DNA of 29,988 nt from assembly GCA_029933535.1 (NCBI GenBank), contig JAOZNZ010000003.1, positions 1 to 29,988 on the forward strand. Direction: 5' to 3'. Source of the stretch: a bacterium (lineage in GTDB: Bacteria; Auribacterota; UBA3054; B51-G9). How positions within the stretch are numbered: the stretch's first letter is position 1; the number at the start of each line of letters is the position of its first letter. The notes under the pieces are model-generated. The model was not told where the DNA came from. It did not search any database and worked only from the letters and a program-made list of their open reading frames with translations. This document shows, piece after piece, positions 1 to 7,779 of the stretch. A program made the position numbers and the translations under genes.

Positions 1-1267
1 GGTTATTCATATCAAGTTCAACGATTTCATTTTGTTGTAAATTTTTCAGAGAGGATTTAACACGTAAATAATTTTCTGAAAATCCTTCCCAATAGCCTTT
101 ATTATTATGCTCAATTAAAACATTAAGTTTTTTATTTACGAATTTCTGACGACATTTTTTTGCCGCTGCATCTGCACATTTAGTCAGCCTTTTTTCCCTT
201 TTTTTAATTTCAGACGGCTGAATAAATAAATTTTTCATCTTTGCAGCTGCCGTGCCTTCGCGAGGGGAGTACTGAAAAATATGTACTTTTGCAAAAGGTA
301 TTTTTTCAACCATTTGAATCGTTTTTTCAAAATCCTCCTCTTCTTCTCCCGGCATTCCAACAATAGCATCTGTAGTAACCACAGCGTTATGAACAATTGA
401 TAAAAACCTGTCTGCAGCTTTTTCAACATCTGCCGCGAAAATTTTTCTGTTCATTAATTTTAATACTTTATCGCTGCCGCTTTGCAGGGGAATATGAATG
501 TGAGGCATCAATGTTTCGCTTTCCGCGAAAATTTTGCAAAGATTTTCTGTTATAGCTATAGCTTCAACTGAACTCAATCGAATACGCGGAACAATATTTA
601 AATCGCTTATTTTTTTTAAAATATCAGGAAGAAAATCAGATTTATAATTATATGCCGCAATATTAATTCCGGTAACAACTACCTCTTTTACATCATTTTC
701 CGCAAGTATTTTCAGTTCATCAATAATCGTATCTAAAGAAACACTTCGTGCTCTGCCGCGTGCGTAAGGAATTTTACAATACGCGCAAAAGCGATTACAA
801 CCGTCTTGAATTTTTATAAAAGCGCGTGTTCTATCTGTTGGGAGGTAGAGATTATTATAAACATCCGGGTTATATTTTTTTTCAATAAGCAGCGAGCTTT
901 CTTTTAAAAAACTTTCAATTTCTGAAAAAATTTTTTCCGGGTTATCTGATTCGATTACTAAATCAATTTCAGGAATTTTTCTTAAGCTTTCCGCATCTGT
1001 TCTTGCATAGCAACCTGAAACGAATATTACTGCCTTCCGGTTATTTTTTTTAAATTTTCTGACAAATTTTCTTGCTGTAGCATCGGCTTGAGAAGTAACC
1101 GTGCAAGAGTTTAAAATGCAAATATCGACCAAACGCGGGTCAGAGACCCGCGTCCAGTCGTGCTTTTCAGCTACAGCGGCTATCTTTTCGCTGTCACACC
1201 AGTTTACTTTACATCCAAGTGTATGAATGTAAAAAGAATTCTTTATATTTTTTTTTTTGGCTGACAT
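1..1267 (-). CDS. mtaB: MtaB-like tRNA methylthiotransferase (MiaB family), partial
   Basis: Radical-SAM methylthiotransferase that adds a methylthio group to a modified adenosine in tRNA (t6A37 if truly MtaB). I translated it from an ATG at 1265-1267; about 422 residues are in the window and the C-terminus runs off the left edge. Seen: N-terminal [4Fe-4S] cysteines C19 (LGCKVN), C55 (NSCTVT) and C86 (SGCY); radical-SAM CNRFCAYC at about 157-164; and a C-terminal TRAM-like stretch (EGFSENYLRVKS). The LGCKVN signature favours MtaB over MiaB. It lies 73 bases after sat on the same strand, the gap being filled by tandem repeats. An inverted repeat (1134-1152) is carried in frame at T39-R45. Family assignment is firm; the exact MtaB/MiaB/RimO branch is inference. 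Confidence 0.9.
   Translation of the reverse strand, partial: MSAKKKNIKNSFYIHTLGCKVNWCDSEKIAAVAEKHDWTRVSDPRLVDICILNSCTVTSQADATARKFVRKFKKNNRKAVIFVSGCYARTDAESLRKIPEIDLVIESDNPEKIFSEIESFLKESSLLIEKKYNPDVYNNLYLPTDRTRAFIKIQDGCNRFCAYCKIPYARGRARSVSLDTIIDELKILAENDVKEVVVTGINIAAYNYKSDFLPDILKKISDLNIVPRIRLSSVEAIAITENLCKIFAESETLMPHIHIPLQSGSDKVLKLMNRKIFAADVEKAADRFLSIVHNAVVTTDAIVGMPGEEEEDFEKTIQMVEKIPFAKVHIFQYSPREGTAAAKMKNLFIQPSEIKKREKRLTKCADAAAKKCRQKFVNKKLNVLIEHNNKGYWEGFSENYLRVKSSLKNLQQNEIVELDMNN
1134..1152. repeat. Perfect inverted repeat inside mtaB
   Basis: CGCGGGTC, a three-base AGA loop, then GACCCGCG: an 8-bp perfect, very GC-rich stem in AT-rich surroundings, flanked by GTCC/AGTC. It codes residues T39-R45 of the methylthiotransferase. 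It resembles the intergenic hairpin at 28772-28791 in design (GGACGC arms). Confidence 0.75.
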
Positions 1268-1283
1268 AAATTATAGTGTTCAA

Positions 1284-1345
1284 GGTGTCAGGTGTCAGGT
1301 TTTAACTAATAACCATTAACTATTAATTATTAAATATTAACTATT
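1284..1345. repeat. Tandem repeat-filled gap between sat and mtaB
   Basis: GGTGTCA twice plus GGT at 1284-1300, followed by an AT-rich run of TAACTATTAA-like units that reaches the sat stop codon. The GGTGTCA unit recurs three times inside leuS at 20207-20230. Confidence 0.8.
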
Positions 1346-2498
1346 TCACGGAATTAATTAAAATTTCTGCTACTTCCGGTCGAGTAAATTCTTCAGTCAA
1401 AGGTTCTCCTTTATTTAACATTTCAAAAATCTGAGTGTCAGTGTAATAAATATGTTCTTCTATACTATGGGAACATGTTTTTTGCGAAACTATACTTCCA
1501 CATTTCTTACAATATACCATGTTTTCAAATAAAAGAGGGGTTATTTCCATCTCGTGCAACCCGAATTCTTTGAAAATTTCCTGGGCATCGTATGTTCCGT
1601 AATAATTTTTTACTCCTGCGTGATCTCTGCCTACAATAAAATGTGTGCAACCATAATTTTTATGGACAATAGCATGAAAAACCGCCTCTCTTGGCCCGGC
1701 ATATTTAACAGCGGAAGGAAAAACTGAAAGAACGACTCTGTTTTCGGGGTAGTAATTTTCTATTAAAGCATTATAGCTTTTCATACGAACATCAGCGGGA
1801 ACGTTATTTTCTTCTGTTTCACATACTAACGGATGAATAAGCAAGCCGTCACAAATTTCCAAAGCGCATTTTTGAATATATTCATGAGTTCTGTGAATAG
1901 GTCTTTTGGTTTGAAAAGCAACGATTTTTGACCATCCACGCTGTTCAAATTCGTGTCTTGTTTCCAGAGGTGTTAGTCGATATTCATTAAATTGGCTGCG
2001 TTGTGGAGTATTAATCACATCGATATCGCCACCGAGTAATACGTCTCCTCGTTTATTCATTAAGTAATCAACACCAGGATGATCAGTGTTTTTCGTTTTA
2101 TAAACAAAAGCGGCTTCTCTTTCTTTATTAACAATATATTTTTCCTGAAGGTGAAGAATGGCAATTAAATTTTCTTTTTCATCTTTCAAAGCAATTTGAG
2201 CGCCAACATCAAATTCATCAGCCTGATCCGGTGATACACCAAGAACAATCGGAAGTGACCAGGGCAACCCGGAAGTTAATCTCATATGTTCAATAACATG
2301 ATTATAATCATCACGACACATAAAACCTTCAATAGGACTCATAGCTCCGCAAGCTATCATATCGATATCAGAAAGTATTGAATTATCAACAATAACGCTT
2401 GGAAGTTCTTTAGATTTTTTTATCCAAAAGTCTCTTTTTTCTCTTGTAAGAGTACAATTTACGAGTTCCCCGCCGTGTGGCGCAATTTGATTGTGCAT
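1341..2498 (-). CDS. sat: Sulfate adenylyltransferase (ATP sulfurylase)
   Basis: Forms adenosine 5'-phosphosulfate and pyrophosphate from ATP and sulfate, the first step of sulfate activation. 385 residues is the usual length for the single-domain bacterial enzyme. Seen: the nucleotide/sulfate motif region FQTKRPIHRTHE (195-206), GRDHAGV (290-296), and a C-terminal zinc-type cluster C330-x2-C333-x8-C342-x-H344. The start is supported by a GGAG ribosome site eight bases upstream (2507-2510). It follows nadB by 26 bases, probably in one transcript. Odd: the usual Q-x-R-N-P motif reads Q-T-K-R-P. No APS reductase, APS kinase or cysN/D is in view, so assimilatory versus dissimilatory use cannot be decided here. 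Confidence 0.95.
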   Translation of the reverse strand: MHNQIAPHGGELVNCTLTREKRDFWIKKSKELPSVIVDNSILSDIDMIACGAMSPIEGFMCRDDYNHVIEHMRLTSGLPWSLPIVLGVSPDQADEFDVGAQIALKDEKENLIAILHLQEKYIVNKEREAAFVYKTKNTDHPGVDYLMNKRGDVLLGGDIDVINTPQRSQFNEYRLTPLETRHEFEQRGWSKIVAFQTKRPIHRTHEYIQKCALEICDGLLIHPLVCETEENNVPADVRMKSYNALIENYYPENRVVLSVFPSAVKYAGPREAVFHAIVHKNYGCTHFIVGRDHAGVKNYYGTYDAQEIFKEFGLHEMEITPLLFENMVYCKKCGSIVSQKTCSHSIEEHIYYTDTQIFEMLNKGEPLTEEFTRPEVAEILINSVK

Positions 2499-2524
2499 TT
2501 TTTTTGCTCCTTTTTTGAATTTAT

Positions 2525-4096
2525 TTATTTTTGTTCTTCTCTATAATGACATCCTTTACTACGGGCATTGCGAATTGCACCATATAAAACGGCTCTTGCT
2601 GTTTGTAATCCGTTTCTTAATCCTATGATTTCATCGCTCATTGCAACCCGTCGATAAAAAGTTTCTACTTCTGTTTGTAATTCACGTAAAATTCTCTGTG
2701 CTCGTCGTAATCTTCTTTCGCCCCGAATTAAGCCCACATAATTCCACATAGTGTGTCTAATAATCATCCAATCCTGATTTAACAAACTAATATCTACTTC
2801 TTCATTTTTTTCAATCCATGGTGCGATTTTGGGAAAGAAAAATTTTCTTTTTTCACTTACTTTCTTTACTATATCTTTTCCTGTCCATATACCCCAGACA
2901 AGTGCTTCAAGTAAAGATGTACTGGCAAGTCTGTTTGCTCCATGAACTCCTGTACAACTAACTTCACCAACCGCACGCAATCTCGGAACGGAAGTTTGGC
3001 CTAATTTATCAACCATTACTCCTCCGCAGGCATAATGAGCTGCCGGAACGATAGGAATTGGCATTTTAGTAATATCGATTTTATGTTCAAGACATTTTTT
3101 ATAAATTGTAGGAAATCTCTTTTTCAGCCATTCGGCAGGTTTATGTGAAATATCAAGATAAACAAATGACTGGTGATTTTTTTGCATTTCATTATGAATT
3201 GCCCTTGAAACAATATCCCGTGGTGCTAGTGAACCGAGTTTATGATATTTTTTAGCAAATTTTTCTCCATCAGCATTTATTAAAATTCCTCCTTCGCCTC
3301 TTAAAGATTCCGTAATTAAAAAATTATCGGCATCTGTGCCATAAAGAGTTGTAGGATGAAATTGTACAAATTCCATATTCGCAATTCGCGCACTTGCGCG
3401 TAAAGCCATAGCGAAGCCGTCTCCTCTTGATCCTGCACCATTTGTTGTATGAAGGTAAACTTGTCCCAATCCGCCTGTAGCGAGGACTGTTTCTTTTGCG
3501 AGAATTTTAATTGTTTTATGAGGAGTTTGTTTTAAAACATAAGCTCCAACACAAGTAATAGGACGATATGTATCAGCAAAATTTAAAGAATGATGACTTG
3601 TTGTTATTAAATCTATAGCTGTTGTCTTTGTAAAAACAGTTATATTTTTATGCTTCCTTATTTGTTTCCAAAGCGCTTCAGCTATACTTTTACCCGTGCT
3701 GTCAGAACAGTGAATAATTCTTTCTACACTATGCCCGCCTTCCCTGGTTAAGTCAAATTTACCTTTTTTATTTTTATCAAATAATACACCGACTCTATCA
3801 ATCAAAAAACTTTTTACAAGTTTTGGTCCTTCTTTTACAAGATGTCTTACCGCTTCAGGATTACATATTCCGTCTCCTGCGCTTTCAATATCATTAACTA
3901 AAGATTTCTGCGAATCTTTAATTCCTTTATAAATAATTCCGCCCTGTGCACGTGTAGTTGAAGATTTTTCAACATCTTTACCACTTGTCAATATTATTAC
4001 TTTACAACCACTGTCAGCAGCGGTTATTGCGGTAGTGCATCCACCAATACCGGTACCAATAATTAAAATATCTGTTTTAAAAGTTGTTTTCATCAT
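2525..4096 (-). CDS. nadB: L-aspartate oxidase
   Basis: FAD-dependent oxidation of L-aspartate to iminoaspartate, the first step of de novo NAD synthesis with NadA. Seen: an N-terminal FAD Rossmann motif (IIGTGIGG); STTRAQGG; GGHS-E-R-I-H-x3-D-x-TG; the active-site stretch EFVQFHPTTLY; ESLRGEGG; LAPRDIVSRAI; and HYACGGV...GEVSCTGVHGANRLAS, all typical of NadB rather than SdhA. The frame is open 29 codons upstream to 4183, but I place the start at the ATG-ATG pair 4091-4096. The Rossmann strand begins a few residues later, and a promoter -10 lies just upstream. The 523-residue length is normal. It leads the nadB-sat-mtaB series. No nadA or nadC is in the window. Confidence 0.93.
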   Translation of the reverse strand: MMKTTFKTDILIIGTGIGGCTTAITAADSGCKVIILTSGKDVEKSSTTRAQGGIIYKGIKDSQKSLVNDIESAGDGICNPEAVRHLVKEGPKLVKSFLIDRVGVLFDKNKKGKFDLTREGGHSVERIIHCSDSTGKSIAEALWKQIRKHKNITVFTKTTAIDLITTSHHSLNFADTYRPITCVGAYVLKQTPHKTIKILAKETVLATGGLGQVYLHTTNGAGSRGDGFAMALRASARIANMEFVQFHPTTLYGTDADNFLITESLRGEGGILINADGEKFAKKYHKLGSLAPRDIVSRAIHNEMQKNHQSFVYLDISHKPAEWLKKRFPTIYKKCLEHKIDITKMPIPIVPAAHYACGGVMVDKLGQTSVPRLRAVGEVSCTGVHGANRLASTSLLEALVWGIWTGKDIVKKVSEKRKFFFPKIAPWIEKNEEVDISLLNQDWMIIRHTMWNYVGLIRGERRLRRAQRILRELQTEVETFYRRVAMSDEIIGLRNGLQTARAVLYGAIRNARSKGCHYREEQK

Positions 4097-4105
4097 ACAA
4101 AAATT

Positions 4106-4134
4106 ATTATACAATATAGTGAAATAATCGTCAA
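4106..4134 (-). promoter_or_regulatory. Promoter of nadB (near-consensus sigma-70)
   Basis: On the minus strand, TTGACG (4129-4134) is followed by a 17-bp spacer and TATAAT (4106-4111). Only nine bases separate the -10 from the ATG at 4096, so the transcript would start at or within about three bases of the start codon (leaderless). No Shine-Dalgarno sequence is present. Confidence 0.7.
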
Positions 4135-4291
4135 GTAAGTAAAAAAAGTATGTATTTATTGTATAAAAATTGAAAAAATTCATTATAAATTACTTTTCGT
4201 TTTTTTAAAATCAATATATTGTAGTTAAAGTATAGTATTATACATTATAAATGATAAAGTTTTTTAATAATTACCCTTTTATGAAACACAC

Positions 4292-4320
4292 TTTACAAAT
4301 GATTTTTTTTTAGTTATACT
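4292..4320 (+). promoter_or_regulatory. Candidate dnaA promoter
   Basis: TTTACA (4292-4297), 17-bp spacer, TATACT (4315-4320); each hexamer differs from consensus at one position. It would give a leader of about 255 bases containing the DnaA boxes, which fits autoregulation by DnaA. Confidence 0.5.
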
Positions 4321-4549
4321 ATTCACGCTATCTGCATTTTTGCTGATGCGGTTTGGAATTTAGACTTAAGATTATAATATTGTGAATAACTTTAATTTTT
4401 TTGTTTTTTAAGTTGTGGGGACACTTAAATAAATCTGTGATTCAATCACCAAAAAAATTGTTATAAGTTACTTTAAATAGCTACTTTAAGTTCAGAATAG
4501 GTTTACTTATTTATATTACTATTATTGTATATTCGGTATTTAAATTTAT

Positions 4550-4569
4550 TGTGGATAACTTGTGCATAA
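4550..4569. promoter_or_regulatory. Pair of DnaA boxes at the dnaA start
   Basis: TGTGGATAA (4550-4558) and TGTGCATAA (4561-4569), same orientation, 11 bases apart, directly before the ribosome site of dnaA. The first is the perfect TTATCCACA box on the minus strand. Confidence 0.75.
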
Positions 4570-4582
4570 CTTGAGGAAAACT

Positions 4583-5920
4583 GTGACTGATTTTGAAATA
4601 TTATGGGGTGATGTGCTTAGTGTGGTAAAATCGTCAACCAATGAAGCGATTTTTCAATCCTTTTTTTCTGTTGTTCATCCTTTATTGTATAAGGATAACA
4701 AATTCATTATAAAAGTTGATTCTCCACTCGTTGCGGATTGGATTAAACAAAAATATTTTTCTATAATAGAAAAATCGTTATCTAAATCTTTAGGTACAAA
4801 TGTTCAACTTGTTATACAATGCGAAGGCATTCAGGAAAATATTATCGCTCCTGTTACCAAAATTTCTAGAAAAAAGAAAAAAATTAATATTACTAATTTA
4901 AATTCTAATTTTCTTTTTAATAACTTTATTGTTGGTAATTCTAATCAAATGGCCCATGCAGCCTCTTATGCAAGCGGACAAAATCCTGGTCATGCATATA
5001 ATCCTTTATTTATTTATGGTGGAGTTGGACTTGGTAAAACACATCTTATGCAGGCGATTGGCCACGCTGCAATTGCAAAAAACAAGGATTTAAATGTTCT
5101 TTACATTTCTTCTGAAAAATTTTTAAATCAATATATTGATGCTCTTCAAACCAAAAGTTTATCAAAATTCAGAGAATATTATCGTTCAAATGTGGATATA
5201 CTTCTTGTAGATGACATTCAATTCTTATCGAAAAAAGAGCGAACTCAAGAAGAATTTTTTCACACATTTAATGCATTACATAATGAAGGTAAACAAATTG
5301 TAATGACAAGTGATAAATCTCCACATGAACTTAAAGGTATTGAAAATAGACTCGTTAATCGTTTTGAATGGGGAATGGTAGTTGATATTCAATCACCTGA
5401 TTTTGAAACGCGAGTTGCTATTATTCATAAAAAATTGGAACAATACGGTCAAAATTTTGATGAGGATATCTGCTTCTATCTCGCAAATAAAGTTAGAAAT
5501 GATGTAAGAAAAATTGAAGGAGCTATAATAAAATTACTTGGTTATGCATCTATACAAAACGAGCCTGTTAATCTTGAAATGGCAAAAGAGTGTCTAAAAG
5601 ACTATGTATCTTCTCATACTGTTACATTAGATTTAATACAAAAATCTGTCGGAGAATTTTTTGATCTTAGAATAACCGACCTGAAATCAAGCAGAAGACC
5701 TAAATCTATATCTTATCCAAGACAACTTGCAATGTATTTGTGTCGGAATATGACTAATAGTTCTTTAACTGAAATTGCACAATCTTTTGGTGGTAAAGAT
5801 CATACTACAGTTTTGTATGCATGTCGAAAAATTGAAAGTCAAAAAAGCGAAGATGAAATAATAAGACAACAACTTTTAACACTTGAAAAAAACATAATAG
5901 GGAGTGTAAAAATGATGTGA
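4583..5920 (+). CDS. dnaA: Chromosomal replication initiator DnaA
   Basis: AAA+ initiator that binds DnaA boxes and opens oriC. I chose the GTG at 4583 (445 residues): GAGGA at 4573-4577 is a well-placed ribosome site and the product begins TDFEILWGDVL, like other DnaA N-termini. A GTG at 4562 is in frame but lies inside a DnaA box. Seen with this start: domain I about 1-85; a lysine-rich linker near 96-101; Walker A GGVGLGKTH about 146-154; Walker B LLVDDIQ about 207-213; and the domain IV signature GGKDHTTVLYACRKI about 401-415, which contacts the box. Its TGA overlaps another DnaA box (5916-5924). dnaN follows after 243 bases, the usual bacterial order. Confidence 0.97.
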   Translation: MTDFEILWGDVLSVVKSSTNEAIFQSFFSVVHPLLYKDNKFIIKVDSPLVADWIKQKYFSIIEKSLSKSLGTNVQLVIQCEGIQENIIAPVTKISRKKKKINITNLNSNFLFNNFIVGNSNQMAHAASYASGQNPGHAYNPLFIYGGVGLGKTHLMQAIGHAAIAKNKDLNVLYISSEKFLNQYIDALQTKSLSKFREYYRSNVDILLVDDIQFLSKKERTQEEFFHTFNALHNEGKQIVMTSDKSPHELKGIENRLVNRFEWGMVVDIQSPDFETRVAIIHKKLEQYGQNFDEDICFYLANKVRNDVRKIEGAIIKLLGYASIQNEPVNLEMAKECLKDYVSSHTVTLDLIQKSVGEFFDLRITDLKSSRRPKSISYPRQLAMYLCRNMTNSSLTEIAQSFGGKDHTTVLYACRKIESQKSEDEIIRQQLLTLEKNIIGSVKMM

Positions 5921-6163
5921 ATAAACTTGTGAAAAGTAATGTGAAAAAAATGTGAAATTAAAATTTTAGATATTTATACACAAAAAAATAATCTTTTATA
6001 CAAATTATCACAACTTTTTCACAGGATAAGTAACCATTATAACGCTTTATTCACATATTACACATCCTATATTACTACTAATATATTTTAAAATAATTTA
6101 ATATATAGTATAATTATATATAGAATTGTGAATTATTAATTAACTTGTAGGAGATTTAATAGA
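5916..6163. other. Candidate oriC unwinding region (dnaA-dnaN gap)
   Basis: Boxes fitting TTATNCACA are TGTGAATAA (5916-5924, minus), TTATACACA (5974-5982, plus) and TTATTCACA (6047-6055, plus), the last directly followed by the degenerate TATTACACA (6056-6064). TGTGAA recurs at 5916, 5928, 5940 and 5951. Downstream come a short C-rich step (ATCC), TTACTACTA (6072-6080) and an almost purely A/T tract to about 6120. This order of tandem box, GC step, trinucleotides and AT tract matches the basal unwinding system described for B. subtilis. Function is inferred. Confidence 0.65.
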
Positions 6164-7255
6164 ATGAAAATAGAATGCCAAACCGCTCTTTTAAGAAACG
6201 CTGTTCAACTTTTGCAGCCGGTATGCCCTCTTAGAACAACTATGCCTATACTTTCAAATTTGTTAGTAAAAGCTTCAGCCGGCCAAATAGAATTAGTAGC
6301 AACTGATCTTGATCTTACTGTAAAAACTAAAATTCCGGCAGATGTTATTGAGGAAGGTGAAACTACAATTCCTGTCCGATTTTTTCTTGACGCGCTTCGT
6401 AAAATGAATTCGGATACTATTGAGCTTTCAGTTGATGAAGCTAATGTATCAACAATTCGTTCCGGAAATAAGGTAAAATGCAGCTTACGTGGAATGGATC
6501 CAAGTAATTTTGCTAATTTTCCTGTAGTTGAAACTGATATTTCAATTGAACTTCCTACAAAAGATCTTGCAACTATGCTTAAATACACAAGCTATGCAGT
6601 TTCAAGAGATGAATCAAAATCTATGCTTAATGGTGTTTGTTTTAATTTCAGTGATGATCTTGATGTTGTCGCAACAGATGGAAAACGTCTTGCGAAATAT
6701 GTTTGTGTTGGAGTGAAACAAGAAAAAGCCATGCAGGTAATAGTTCCTTCAAAATCAATTTCTGTAATTCATCAGATTTTAAATACTGAAGGAACAGCTG
6801 AAATAAAATATACATCTAATCTTATGCAAATAAGCACTTTGAACAGTGTTCTTGTTACAAGACTTGTTGATGAACATTATCCAAATTATAATCAGGTTAT
6901 TCCAAAAAGTTGTCAGGCAATTATTAAAGTTAATAGATTAACATTTCTTAACGCGATAAATCTGGCAACTGTTGTAACGGAAAAAAGTAAACAAGCTGTT
7001 GTAAGATTAAATTTTGAAGATAATAAACTCTCTGTTAACGCAAATACAGCTGAAATAGGTGAAGTAAATGATGTTCTTGAAGTTAAATATGATGGCGAAC
7101 AGGTCGATTTAGCAGTTAATCCGACTTATCTTACCGATGTATGTCAAAATGTTGAATCAGAAGAAATTACAATCGAAATTACTGGCAGCGGCAGCCCTCT
7201 TGTTATTCGTTCCGGTGAAAACTTTCTTTGTATTATAATGCCGATGAGAGTTTGA
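6164..7255 (+). CDS. dnaN: DNA polymerase III subunit beta (sliding clamp)
   Basis: Ring-shaped clamp that tethers replicative polymerase to DNA. 363 residues is the normal length for the three-domain beta clamp. Seen: the N-terminal MKIECQTALLRNAVQLLQPVC; VATDLDLTVKTKI in domain 1; VVATDGKRLAKY in the middle domain; and the C-terminal IIMPMRV, the usual PMR-hydrophobic ending that lies near the client-binding cleft. The ribosome site GGAG (6150-6153) precedes the ATG. The final valine codon and the TGA stop are the first bases of a TTGAAGG tandem repeat, so the repeat has grown up to, or set, the C-terminus. Confidence 0.97.
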   Translation: MKIECQTALLRNAVQLLQPVCPLRTTMPILSNLLVKASAGQIELVATDLDLTVKTKIPADVIEEGETTIPVRFFLDALRKMNSDTIELSVDEANVSTIRSGNKVKCSLRGMDPSNFANFPVVETDISIELPTKDLATMLKYTSYAVSRDESKSMLNGVCFNFSDDLDVVATDGKRLAKYVCVGVKQEKAMQVIVPSKSISVIHQILNTEGTAEIKYTSNLMQISTLNSVLVTRLVDEHYPNYNQVIPKSCQAIIKVNRLTFLNAINLATVVTEKSKQAVVRLNFEDNKLSVNANTAEIGEVNDVLEVKYDGEQVDLAVNPTYLTDVCQNVESEEITIEITGSGSPLVIRSGENFLCIIMPMRV

Positions 7256-7291
7256 AGGTTTGAAGGTTGAAAGGTTGAAAGGTTGAAAGGT
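7251..7291. repeat. TTGAAAGG tandem repeat at the end of dnaN
   Basis: About five units of GTTTGAAGG/GTTGAAAGG beginning within the last codons of dnaN. It is the reverse complement of the CCAACCTT family at 16461-16487 and 19439-19480. Confidence 0.85.
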
Positions 7292-7337
7292 GCGAGTATC
7301 TTATTTCGACATTTTAATCCGGCGTTCAACTTAATTA

Positions 7338-7362
7338 TCCCACCGACACAGGGTCGGCGGGA
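7338..7362. repeat. Hairpin element downstream of dnaN
   Basis: TCCCACCGAC, five-base loop, GTCGGCGGGA: a 10-bp stem with one A-C mismatch. It is GC-rich and not followed by a T-run, so it is more like the other small hairpin elements of this window than a terminator. Confidence 0.6.
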
Positions 7363-7391
7363 CATTTACCTTTTCGAGCAATCCCTAATTC

Positions 7392-7432
7392 ATTGCCCGT
7401 TTATATTTTTAAACGGGTAATTTTATTTTTTA
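7392..7432 (+). terminator. Rho-independent terminator of dnaN
   Basis: Stem CCCGTTT (7396-7402) with AAACGGG (7411-7417), extendable by four further pairs including one G-T, an eight-base A/T loop, then a T-rich run (7418-7432). Confidence 0.75.
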
Positions 7433-7485
7433 AAATTTATTAATTAACTTAGTGTCTTGGTGTCTTAGTATCATTATTTAGAATT

Positions 7486-7779
7486 ATGAAAAAAAAATCT
7501 TCTTTTAAATCTATTGGATCAGTTATTGAAGAAATAATTGAACATATTAAACCTCCGGCTGATTTATGGCTTGATGATGTTAAAGATAATTGGGTGAAAA
7601 TTGTTGGACCTGAAGTAGCTAAAAATACAAAAGTTGAACGTATTGAAGAATCAGTACTTTTAGTTAGTGTATCATCTCATATTTGGAAAAATGAATTAAG
7701 AGGCGGGCTCGGAAGAATAATTTTAAAAAGAATTCAAAATGAAATTACAGATAAAATTAAAAGAATTCGCTGGCAGTAG
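7486..7779 (+). CDS. dciA: DciA-family protein (DUF721), replicative helicase factor
   Basis: Small protein of the DUF721/DciA family, known as the ancestral factor that assists loading of the DnaB helicase where no DnaC/DnaI exists. 97 residues. Seen: the family pattern W-x2-IVGPEVAKNTKVERIEESVLLVSVSSHIWKNELR followed by a helix and IKRIRW, i.e. the KH-like DciA fold in its typical core. The neighbourhood dnaA-dnaN-dciA supports the call; in many genomes recF lies between dnaN and dciA but is missing here. Upstream sits a tandem phrase (GTGTCTTGGTGTCTTAG, 7452-7468) and no clear ribosome site, so the ATG at 7486 is chosen by length and family alignment. Confidence 0.85.
   Translation: MKKKSSFKSIGSVIEEIIEHIKPPADLWLDDVKDNWVKIVGPEVAKNTKVERIEESVLLVSVSSHIWKNELRGGLGRIILKRIQNEITDKIKRIRWQ

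Larger units (their letters stand above)
4184..4582. other. Upstream part of oriC region, dnaA leader
   Basis: A 400-base, very AT-rich, gene-free stretch between divergent nadB and dnaA. It holds the dnaA promoter candidate and three 9-mers fitting TTATNCACA on the minus strand: TGTGAATAA (4381-4389), TGTGGATAA (4550-4558, perfect consensus) and TGTGCATAA (4561-4569). A weak hairpin (CTGCAT/ATGCGG) lies near 4331-4351. I see no small coding gene. Confidence 0.7.

Noticed and set aside
235..429. 64-residue minus-strand ORF
   Set aside because: Shadow frame within the methylthiotransferase, which is open along its whole length.
4097..4183. 29-residue N-terminal extension of NadB
   Set aside because: It reads through the promoter and has no similarity to NadB N-termini; the FAD motif sits correctly from 4096.
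4331..4351. Hairpin near the dnaA promoter as a terminator or riboswitch
   Set aside because: Six pairs including one wobble and no T-run; no riboswitch consensus recognised.
6205..6588. 127-residue minus-strand ORF in dnaN
   Set aside because: Antisense shadow of dnaN, no ribosome site or family features.
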